Below, in pieces: positions 57,524 through 64,000 of a stretch of 64,000 bases of DNA. The DNA is taken from NCBI GenBank assembly GCA_014649575.1, contig BMTH01000012.1:158122-222121 (forward strand), read 5' to 3'. The translations under genes and the position numbers were made by a program. Numbering within the stretch: position 1 is the stretch's first letter; each line of letters opens with the position of its first letter. Below the pieces are notes generated by a model that was not told the origin of the DNA, searched no databases, and saw only the letters and a program-made list of their open reading frames with translations. This stretch comes from Streptomyces griseoincarnatus. Its GTDB lineage: Bacteria; Actinomycetota; Actinomycetes; Streptomycetales; Streptomycetaceae.

Positions 57524-60500
57524 TCAGGCGAGTTCGACCAGGAGGTCGCCGCCCTCCACCTGCTGGATGCGGTTGATCGCGAGCCGGGACACCGTCCCGG
57601 ACTTCGGGGCCGTGATGGCCGCCTCCATCTTCATCGCCTCGATGGTGGCCACCGTGGCGCCGGCCTCCACCTGGTCCCCCTCGGCGACCGCGAGGGTCAC
57701 CACGCCCGCGAAGGGCGCCGCCACATGGCCCGGGTCGGCGCGGTCGGCCTTCTCGGTGACCGGCACGTCGGAGGCCGCGGCGCGGTCGCGCACCTGGATC
57801 GGCCGCAGCTGGCCGTTCAGTGTGGCCATGACCGTGCGCATGCCGCGCTCGTCCGCGTCACCGATCGCCTGCAGCTCGATCAGCAGCCGCACGCCGGGGT
57901 CGAGGTCGACGCCGTACTCCTTGCCCGGGCGCAGCCCGTAGAAGAAGTCCTTGCTGTCCAGGACGCTGGTGTCGCCGAACGACTGGCGGTGCGTCTCGAA
58001 CTCGCGGGTCGGAGCGGGGAACAGCAGCCGGTTGAGGGTCGGGCGCCGGTCCTTGGCCAGGCCCTCGCGGTCCTCGGCCGACAGCTCCGGCGCCGGCTTG
58101 GGCTCGCCGCGCCCGCGCAGCGCCTTCGTGCGGAAGGGCTCCGGCCAGCCGCCGGGCGGGGTGCCCAGCTCGCCGCGCAGGAAGCCGACGACCGAGTCGG
58201 GGATGTCGAAGCGGTCCGGGTCCTCCTCGAACTCACGCGGGTCCACGCCCGCGCCCACCAGGTGCAGGGCGAGGTCGCCGACCACCTTGGACGACGGGGT
58301 GACCTTCACCAGCCGGCCCAGCATCCGGTCGGCGGCCGCGTACATCGCCTCGATGTCCTCGAAGCGGTCGCCGAGACCCAGCGCGATCGCCTGCGTGCGC
58401 AGGTTGGAGAGCTGGCCGCCGGGGATCTCGTGGTGGTAGACGCGCCCGGTCGGGGAGGCCAGACCCGCCTCGAACGGCGCATAGACCTTGCGGACGCTCT
58501 CCCAGTACGGCTCCAGGTCGCCGACCGCCTGGAGGTCAAGGCCGGTGGGCCGCTCGGAGTGGTCGGTGGCGGCGACCAGCGCCGACAGCGAGGGCTGCGA
58601 GGTGGTGCCGGCCATGGAGGCCACCGCGCCGTCCACCGCGTCCGCGCCCGCCTGGATCGCGGCGAGGTAGGTGGCGAGCTGACCGCCCGCGGTGTCGTGG
58701 GTGTGCAGGTGCACCGGCAGGTCGAACTCGCGGCGCAGCGCCGACACCAGAGTCGCCGCCGCGGGCGCCCGCAGCAGGCCCGCCATGTCCTTCACAGCCA
58801 GGACGTGCGCGCCCGCCTCGACGATCTGCTCGGCGAGCCGCAGGTAGTAGTCGAGCGTGTAGAGCCGCTCCGACGGGTCGGACAGGTCGGCCGTGTAGCA
58901 GAGGGCGACCTCCGCCACGGACGTGCCGGTCGCGCGGACGGCGTCGACGGCGGGCCGCATCTGGGAGACGTCGTTGAGCGCGTCGAAGATGCGGAAGACG
59001 TCGACGCCGGTGGCGGCGGCCTCCTGCACGAAGGCGTCGGTCACCTCCGTCGGGTACGGCGTGTAGCCGACGGTGTTGCGGCCGCGCAGCAGCATCTGGA
59101 GGCAGATGTTCGGCACGGCCTCGCGCAGGGCGGCGAGCCGCTCCCAAGGGTCCTCGGCGAGGAAGCGCAGGGCTACGTCGTAGGTGGCGCCGCCCCAGCA
59201 CTCCAGCGACAGCAGCCCGGGCAGGGTGTGCGCGACCACCGGGGCGACGGCGAGCAGGTCCTTGGTGCGGACCCGGGTGGCGAGCAGCGACTGGTGGGCG
59301 TCGCGGAAGGTGGTGTCGGTGACGCCGATGGCCGGCGACTCGCGCAGCCAGCGGGCGAAGCCCTCGGGGCCCAGCTCGGCGAGGCGCTGCCGGGAGCCGG
59401 CCGGCGGCTCCCCCGCGGGCGTCCCGGGCAGCTTGGTCAGCGGGTCGATCAGCTCCGGCCGCTCGCCGTGCGGCTTGTTCACCGTGACGTCGGCGAGATA
59501 GGTGAGCAGCTTGGTGCCGCGGTCGGCGGAGTGGCGCGCGGTGAGCAGCTGCGGGCGCTGCTCGATGAACGAGGTGGTGACCCGCCCCGCCTGGAAGTCG
59601 GGGTCGTCCAGCACCGCCTGGAGGAACGGGATGTTGGTGGCGACGCCGCGGATGCGGAACTCGGCGACCGCGCGCCGGGCGCGGCCCACGGCGGCGGCGA
59701 AGTCACGGCCCCGGCAGGTCAGTTTGACCAGCATGGAGTCGAAGTGGGCGCTGATCTCCGTGCCCGCGTGGGTGGTTCCGCCGTCGAGGCGGATGCCGGA
59801 GCCGCCAGGCGAGCGGTACGCGCTGATCCGGCCGGTGTCCGGGCGGAAGCCGTTGGCCGGGTCCTCGGTGGTGATGCGGCACTGCAGAGCGGCGCCCCGC
59901 AGCGTGACCGACTCCTGCGACAGTCCGAGGTCGGCGAGCGACTCGCCGCCGGCGATGCGCAGCTGCGCCTGCACCAGGTCGACGTCGGTGACCTCCTCGG
60001 TGACCGTGTGCTCGACCTGGATGCGCGGGTTCATCTCGATGAAGACGTGGCGGCCGTCGCGGTCGAGGAGGAACTCCACGGTGCCGGCGTTGCGGTAGCC
60101 GATGTGCCGGGCGAACTTCACGGCGTCGGCGCAGATCCGGTCGCGCAGCCCGGGGTCGAGGTTGGGCGCGGGGGCGAGCTCGATCACCTTCTGGTGCCGG
60201 CGCTGCACGGAGCAGTCCCGCTCGAAGAGGTGGATCACGTTGCCCTGCCCGTCGGCGAGGATCTGCACCTCGATGTGACGGGGCTCGACGACGGCCTTCT
60301 CCAGGAACACCGTGGGGTCGCCGAACGCGGACGCGGCCTCCCGGGACGCGGCCTCGACGGCCTCCCGCAGCTGGGCGGGGTCCTCCACCCGGCGCATGCC
60401 GCGTCCACCGCCTCCGGCGACCGCTTTCACGAACACGGGGAAGCCGATCGCGTCGGCGGCGCGCACGAGTTCGTCGACGTCGGTGGAGGGCGCGGAGGAG

Positions 60501-60898
60501 CCGAGGACGGGCACGCCCGCCTCCCGGGCGGCGGCCACGGCGCGCGCCTTGTTCCCGGTCAGCTCCAGGATGCGGGCGTCCGGCCCGACGAAGGTGATGC
60601 CTGCGTCCGCGCAGGCCTTGGCCAGCTCGGGGTTCTCCGACAGGAATCCGTAACCCGGGTAGACGGCGTCGGCGCCCGCCCGGCGCGCCGCGCGCACGAT
60701 CTCCTCGACGGACAGATAGGCCCGGACCGGGTGCCCCGGTTCGCCGATCTCGTAGGCCTCGTCGGCCTTCAGACGGTGCAGCGAGTTGCGGTCCTCGTAC
60801 GGGAAGACGGCAACGGTGCGCGCACCGAGTTCGTAGCCCGCGCGGAACGCCCGGATCGCGATCTCGCCGCGGTTGGCGACGAGCACCTTGCGGAACAT
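57524..60898 (-). CDS. pyc: Pyruvate carboxylase
   Basis: A 1124-residue cytosolic biotin enzyme that carboxylates pyruvate to oxaloacetate. Residues about 1-455 form biotin carboxylase (FRKVLVANRGEIAIRAFRAG; GGGGRGMRRV; MNPRIQVEHTVTEEVT). Residues about 535-805 form the carboxyltransferase (VTDTTFRDAHQSLLATRVRT; HTHDTAGGQLATYLAA). The C-terminal biotinyl domain carries EAMKMEA with biotin on Lys1090. Full length and intact. The ATG at 60898 has AAGGGAT upstream; the frame extends to 61030 but without similarity. An anaplerotic role; no linked genes. Confidence 0.98.
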   Translation of the reverse strand: MFRKVLVANRGEIAIRAFRAGYELGARTVAVFPYEDRNSLHRLKADEAYEIGEPGHPVRAYLSVEEIVRAARRAGADAVYPGYGFLSENPELAKACADAGITFVGPDARILELTGNKARAVAAAREAGVPVLGSSAPSTDVDELVRAADAIGFPVFVKAVAGGGGRGMRRVEDPAQLREAVEAASREAASAFGDPTVFLEKAVVEPRHIEVQILADGQGNVIHLFERDCSVQRRHQKVIELAPAPNLDPGLRDRICADAVKFARHIGYRNAGTVEFLLDRDGRHVFIEMNPRIQVEHTVTEEVTDVDLVQAQLRIAGGESLADLGLSQESVTLRGAALQCRITTEDPANGFRPDTGRISAYRSPGGSGIRLDGGTTHAGTEISAHFDSMLVKLTCRGRDFAAAVGRARRAVAEFRIRGVATNIPFLQAVLDDPDFQAGRVTTSFIEQRPQLLTARHSADRGTKLLTYLADVTVNKPHGERPELIDPLTKLPGTPAGEPPAGSRQRLAELGPEGFARWLRESPAIGVTDTTFRDAHQSLLATRVRTKDLLAVAPVVAHTLPGLLSLECWGGATYDVALRFLAEDPWERLAALREAVPNICLQMLLRGRNTVGYTPYPTEVTDAFVQEAAATGVDVFRIFDALNDVSQMRPAVDAVRATGTSVAEVALCYTADLSDPSERLYTLDYYLRLAEQIVEAGAHVLAVKDMAGLLRAPAAATLVSALRREFDLPVHLHTHDTAGGQLATYLAAIQAGADAVDGAVASMAGTTSQPSLSALVAATDHSERPTGLDLQAVGDLEPYWESVRKVYAPFEAGLASPTGRVYHHEIPGGQLSNLRTQAIALGLGDRFEDIEAMYAAADRMLGRLVKVTPSSKVVGDLALHLVGAGVDPREFEEDPDRFDIPDSVVGFLRGELGTPPGGWPEPFRTKALRGRGEPKPAPELSAEDREGLAKDRRPTLNRLLFPAPTREFETHRQSFGDTSVLDSKDFFYGLRPGKEYGVDLDPGVRLLIELQAIGDADERGMRTVMATLNGQLRPIQVRDRAAASDVPVTEKADRADPGHVAAPFAGVVTLAVAEGDQVEAGATVATIEAMKMEAAITAPKSGTVSRLAINRIQQVEGGDLLVELA

Positions 60899-61090
60899 GG
60901 TCGATCCCTTCAGCCTGCCGGTGACGATCACCATCGTGTCCGCGGCGGAGGCGGTACGCCATGTGAGCCGGGCCACTCGCTCCGGCGCGCCGGGGACATG
61001 GGCCGTCATACCGGGACGTACGGGGGCCACAGAGAAATCGTTTCCCCTGTGGCCCCGGCGCCCGGCGGGCGCGCGTGTCCGTGCCGCCTG

Positions 61091-62296
61091 CTACTCGGTG
61101 ACCTTGAGCAGCTTGTTCGGCGTGCCGGTGCTCGGGTTGCCGATCGCGTCGGCGGTAGCCCCGTCGGTCAGCGCGGCGGCGACGGCGGCCGGGTCGGCGT
61201 CGGGGTGGCCGGCGAGGTGGACGGCGGCGGCGCCGGCCACGTGCGGGGAGGCCATCGAGGTGCCGGAGATCGTCTTGCTGCCGGTGTCGCTGTCGTTCCA
61301 GGCCGAGGTGATGTCGGAGCCGGGCGCGTACAGGTCGACGGACTCGCCGAAGTTGGAGAAGTCCGACTGGGCGTCGTCCTCGGTGCTGGAGGCGACGGTG
61401 AGCGCCTCCAGCACCCGGGCGGGAGAGCCCTGGCCGGCGTCGGCGGACTCGTTGCCGGCGGCGACCGCGAAGGTGACGCCGGAGGCAATGGCCTTCCGCA
61501 CGGCCGCGTCGAGCGCCGGGTCGGCGGCGCCGCCGAGGCTCATGTTGGCGACGGACGGACCCTGGTGGTTCTCGGTGACCCAGTCGATGCCGGCGACGAC
61601 CTGCTCGGTCGTGCCGGAGCCGTTGTCGTCGAGGACTCTCACGGCGACCACCTTGGCCTTCTTGGCCACGCCGTGGTCGGCGCCCGCGATGGTGGCGGCG
61701 ACGTGCGTGCCGTGGCCGTTGCCGTCGTCGGCGCTGTCGTCGTTGTCGACGGCGTCGAAGCCGTGGCTGGCGCGGCCCTCGAAGTCCTCGTGCGTGATCC
61801 GCACGCCGGTGTCGATGACGTACGCGGTGACGCCCTCGCCCGCCTGGTCGGGGTAGGTGTACTTGCTGTCGCCCGCGGTGTCCTGCTGGTCGATGCGGTC
61901 CAGGCCCCAGGAGGGCGGGTCGTCCTGGGTCGCGGTGGTGCGGTAGGTGCGGTTGGCGACGACGGCGCCGACGGCCGGGTCGGCCGCGAGGCGCTTCGCC
62001 TCGGTCGCGCTGAGACCGTCGGCGGAGAAGCCCTCCAGGGCCGCGCCGTACGACCGGCTGAGCTTGCCGCCGTACTCCTGGGCCAGTTCCTTCTTGTCGG
62101 CGGACGTCGTCTCCTCGTCGAGGAGGACGATGTAGCTGCCCTTGACGGCGCCGGCGGCGCCGAGGCCGTGGACCGTGCCCTCGGCGGGCTGGGCCCGGGC
62201 GGACGAAGCCCCGAGCAGGGCTGCCGTGCTCGCGGCGGTCACCGCGCAGGCGGCGGCGGTGACTTTCAGTGCGACGGTACGCATCCGTTGCGTCAT
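61091..62296 (-). CDS. Secreted subtilisin-like serine protease (S8)
   Basis: A 401-residue secreted protease. Signal peptide about 1-35 (ALKVTAAACAVTAASTAALL). Residues about 45-115 form an I9 propeptide (KGSYIVLLDEETTSADKKEL; VGAVVANRTYRT). The catalytic domain carries Asp162 (AYVIDTGV), His198 (NGHGTHVAA) and Ser347 (SGTSMASPH), the complete S8 triad. Extended to the terminus without extra domains. The ATG at 62296 is used; GGAG lies somewhat far upstream, and ATG 62284 is an alternative. Confidence 0.95.
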   Translation of the reverse strand: MTQRMRTVALKVTAAACAVTAASTAALLGASSARAQPAEGTVHGLGAAGAVKGSYIVLLDEETTSADKKELAQEYGGKLSRSYGAALEGFSADGLSATEAKRLAADPAVGAVVANRTYRTTATQDDPPSWGLDRIDQQDTAGDSKYTYPDQAGEGVTAYVIDTGVRITHEDFEGRASHGFDAVDNDDSADDGNGHGTHVAATIAGADHGVAKKAKVVAVRVLDDNGSGTTEQVVAGIDWVTENHQGPSVANMSLGGAADPALDAAVRKAIASGVTFAVAAGNESADAGQGSPARVLEALTVASSTEDDAQSDFSNFGESVDLYAPGSDITSAWNDSDTGSKTISGTSMASPHVAGAAAVHLAGHPDADPAAVAAALTDGATADAIGNPSTGTPNKLLKVTE

Positions 62297-62614
62297 GAAG
62301 AGGGGTCTCCTCGTCAGGGTGGTGTGGGGGGTTGACCTCCGGCGTGACGAGACGCGGAGGCTGACGAGAAGACTGACCATGTGTCGCGTTCAGATCAATG
62401 GCGTCCGGGAGCGGCGGACGCCGTGGCGCGGCCGATCTCCACAACGTCCGCCCAAGTCCGAGCCAACCGATCCGCGAAACCCGAGCTGAGCGGGGTACTT
62501 GAACGCGCCAACCAGCGCGTGGGCGAGATTCGTGACCATCCCGTCACCCGATCCTCACGGGAGGGGCGTTTCATACCCGTGGGTAACGGAACGGTCGGTC
62601 GGTCCTGGACGTTC

Positions 62615-62790
62615 GGTCGGCGGAACAGGCCGGCGTGCCGCCGGGCCCAGTCGGCGAAGGCGCGCGGCGGACGGCCGAGGACGTCCTCGACGCCGAGACC
62701 GGTGCGGAGTTCGTCCTCGGTCGGCTCGCCCCGGATGCCGAGCGTCGTGTCGACGACCTCCTCGAGATCAGCGCGCTGGGCCTCAGCCTT
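62615..62790 (-). pseudogene. C-terminal remnant of an NmrA-like reductase
   Basis: The minus frame encodes DLEEVVDTTLGIRGEPTEDE, then LGVEDVLGRPPRAFADWARRHAGLFR, the typical end of an NAD(P)-binding NmrA/SDR protein (GRPPR.FADWAR). The Rossmann domain is absent and no start is visible. The surrounding 62297-62929 stretch shows no other supported gene; a plus-strand frame over the same bases is considered its shadow. Confidence 0.45.
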
Positions 62791-62929
62791 GCCCCGCTCT
62801 TCGCGCGCCTGACGGAGTGGGGTGCGGCCGACCTGGGCCGGGTCGAGGGGGCACGGCGGGCGTACGACGCGGACCCGGCCCGGCGGTGAGGCATGGGCGG
62901 GGCGCCGGTGAGGCGCGGCCGGCGGGCCG

Positions 62930-63256
62930 TCAGGCCTGGCCGGTCTCGAAGCGGGAGATGCGGCCGTCGTCGTCGACGGTGAACGACCAGGTGGTGCGCA
63001 TCTCGCCGTAGGTGTCGTTGCTGTAGCGGGCGATGAGGCGGCGGCCGCCGTCGGACTCGTTCTCGACCTCCATGTGCCCGCGGGAGGAGAAGATCTCCCG
63101 GTCGGTCCAGTCGGCGAGGTCCCGTTCCGTGCCGTCGTCCGCCATGGTGGCGCCGGGCGCCAGCAAGGCCATGAAGCCCTCCCGGTCGTGGTTGTTGACG
63201 GCCGTGACGAAGGCACGGACGGCCGGGTCGCTCAGGCGGGTGATCTGAATGGTCAT
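62930..63256 (-). CDS. SnoaL-like/NTF2-fold protein
   Basis: A 108-residue cytosolic protein with the NTF2-like fold: DPAVRAFVTAVNNHDREGFMALLAPGA at the start, DDGTERDLADWTDREIFSSR, and TTWSFTVDDDGRISRFETGQ at the end. Typical of small polyketide-cyclase-like or uncharacterised SnoaL proteins; the catalytic residues are not evident, and the ligand is unknown. The ATG at 63256 is the natural start. Confidence 0.88.
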   Translation of the reverse strand: MTIQITRLSDPAVRAFVTAVNNHDREGFMALLAPGATMADDGTERDLADWTDREIFSSRGHMEVENESDGGRRLIARYSNDTYGEMRTTWSFTVDDDGRISRFETGQA

Positions 63257-63384
63257 GCCTGACAGGGTCGTACCGGTGCGGGGGCCCCGCCACCCGCGTC
63301 ACCCGTTCGGCGTCGGCGACGGGCCGGGCCCGCGGTGGCGGTGCGACGGTGGTCGGGCCAGACCACCGTTCACGGGGAGACGAC

Positions 63385-63927
63385 GTGACCTGCTACGACC
63401 GGCGTGACCTGGGACTGCTGCTGCTCCGGCTGGGAACCGGCGGGGTGCTCGCGGCGCACGGCGCCCAGAAGCTGTTCGGCTGGTTCGGCGGTGGCGGCAT
63501 CGAGGGCACCGGCCAGTTCATGGACTCCATCGGGTACGCGCCCGGCAAGGTCAGCGCCACGGCGGCCGGTGTCGCGGAGACCGGCGGCGGGCTGCTGCTG
63601 GCGCTGGGCCTCGCCACACCGGCCGCGGGTGCGGCCGCCGCCGGGGCGATGGCGGGCGCGTCGGCGGTGCACGCGCCCAACGGCTTCTTCAACCAGGAGG
63701 GCGGCCTCGAGTACGCGGCGTCGCTGGGGCTGACGGCGGCGGGGCTGGCCGTCTCGGGGCCCGGACGGCTCTCCCTCGACCATCTGCTCGGCCATACCGT
63801 CGACCGGGGGTGGATGGTCCCGGCGGCGCTCGGGGTGACGGCGGCGGTCACGGCGATGGCGGTGGGGGCGCGGAGCCGGCGGCTGCGGAAGGCTCGGGAG
63901 GGGCAGCAGGGGACGCTGTTCGATTGA
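63385..63927 (+). CDS. DoxX-family membrane protein
   Basis: A 180-residue inner-membrane protein with four hydrophobic segments: LGLLLLRLGTGGVLAAHGAQKLFGWF, VAETGGGLLLALGLATPAAGA, AGAMAGASAVHAP and the last near 150-165 (VPAALGVTAAVTAMAVGA). The RLGTGGVLAAHGAQKLFGWFGG start is the DoxX signature (GxxxxxHGxxKLFG). Together with the DoxX gene at 24552 it shows two members in one window. The GTG at 63385 has GGGGAGA upstream. The stop is formed at the boundary with an IS200/IS605-type end, so the last residues may not be ancestral. Confidence 0.9.
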   Translation: MTCYDRRDLGLLLLRLGTGGVLAAHGAQKLFGWFGGGGIEGTGQFMDSIGYAPGKVSATAAGVAETGGGLLLALGLATPAAGAAAAGAMAGASAVHAPNGFFNQEGGLEYAASLGLTAAGLAVSGPGRLSLDHLLGHTVDRGWMVPAALGVTAAVTAMAVGARSRRLRKAREGQQGTLFD

Positions 63928-64000
63928 CATCCTCGCCGCCCTGAAGGACGGCGATTCCCGCCTACCGCGCCGTTGAAGGCTGCGGTGTCGGGTGGGTTCC
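63925..64000 (-). mobile_element. Right end of an IS200/IS605-type element (partial)
   Basis: TTGACATCCTC then a hairpin (CGCCGCCCT, ga, AGGACGGCG, 63934-63953) and GATTCCCGCC match, in reverse complement, the right end of Streptomyces IS200/IS605 elements, usually ending GGCGGGGAGGATGTCAA. So the element lies on the minus strand and extends beyond 64000. In such elements this end encodes the 3' part of the guide (omega) RNA used by TnpB. The transposase and TnpB genes are outside the window. Recognition is by sequence memory. Confidence 0.55.

Noticed and set aside
57257..62335. Very long plus-strand open frame (1692 codons)
   Set aside because: It is the antisense shadow of pyc and the S8 protease; its product is Val/Gly/Arg-rich without family motifs, whereas both minus-strand genes have complete catalytic signatures.
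62635..62889. 84-codon plus-strand open frame
   Set aside because: Protein-like at first sight, but the opposite strand encodes a recognisable NmrA-type C terminus over the same bases.
1..64000. CRISPR arrays, tRNA, rRNA and prophage modules
   Set aside because: No regularly spaced direct repeats, tRNA-like cloverleaf with CCA-adjacent context, rRNA sequence, or capsid/tail/integrase genes were seen.
1..64000. Secondary-metabolite biosynthetic gene cluster
   Set aside because: No ketosynthase, condensation/adenylation, terpene synthase or lanthipeptide genes; the DHA2 exporter and TetR pair is not linked to biosynthetic genes here.

Overview
The window is chromosomal DNA of a high-GC actinomycete, almost certainly a Streptomyces. 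Third codon positions are strongly G/C, GTG starts and GTGA/ATGA overlaps are common, and many families are typical of the genus (SAM-dependent methyltransferases of the DUF574 group, DUF1918, Rv1733c-like proteins, secreted S8 protease, AbfB-tailed glycoside hydrolases). No rRNA, tRNA, CRISPR array or prophage was seen.

Region 1 (1-26.5 kb) is a hypoxia/dormancy-type stress island. It holds pyruvate formate-lyase and its activase, an HPF-like ribosome protein, CBS-BON proteins, AdhE, a KhtTU-like antiporter, six intact universal stress proteins plus a divergent one, an Acg-type nitroreductase coupled to a DUF1918 protein, nicotinate phosphoribosyltransferase, an Rv1733c-like membrane protein, an Rv2004c-like kinase/ATPase, two zinc alcohol dehydrogenases, DUF190 and a DoxX protein. 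Many of these families are the ones that make up the scattered DosR regulon of Mycobacterium tuberculosis and, in S. coelicolor, the OsdR-controlled genes. A recurring 14-bp imperfect inverted repeat of form GGGnC-N4-GnCCC lies upstream of most transcription units here. Scattered through 7-21.5 kb are at least six decayed genes (usp, P-type ATPase, GH65 glycosidase/phosphorylase, CBS-BON, FAD monooxygenase, a GNAT-like stub), so the island is eroding or being rearranged.

Region 2 (26.9-32.1 kb) has a pirin, an MFS exporter, and a TetR regulator followed by a DHA2-type drug exporter, ending in a long hairpin terminator and an ABC permease remnant.

Region 3 (32.3-44.4 kb) is a sugar locus: a LacI regulator, a YtfQ-RT-YjfF-type ABC importer (lipoprotein, double ATPase, two permeases), and two secreted GH2 enzymes facing each other, one with a C-terminal AbfB (furanose-binding) domain and one with PA14 and LamG domains. 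Similar LacI-type operators precede the regulator, the transporter and the second GH2 gene. My best reading is import and release of a furanose sugar, most probably galactofuranose.

Region 4 (44.4-64 kb) is a mixed chromosomal segment: SGNH esterase with TetR, formate/nitrite channel, RidA, VOC protein, quinone oxidoreductase with MarR, small acetyltransferase, glutaminase fused to STAS, a large secreted PA14/beta-propeller/CBM/DUF1080 protein, DUF574 methyltransferase, pyruvate carboxylase, subtilase, SnoaL-like protein and a DoxX protein. The right edge enters the right end of an IS200/IS605-type element that abuts the doxX stop codon.
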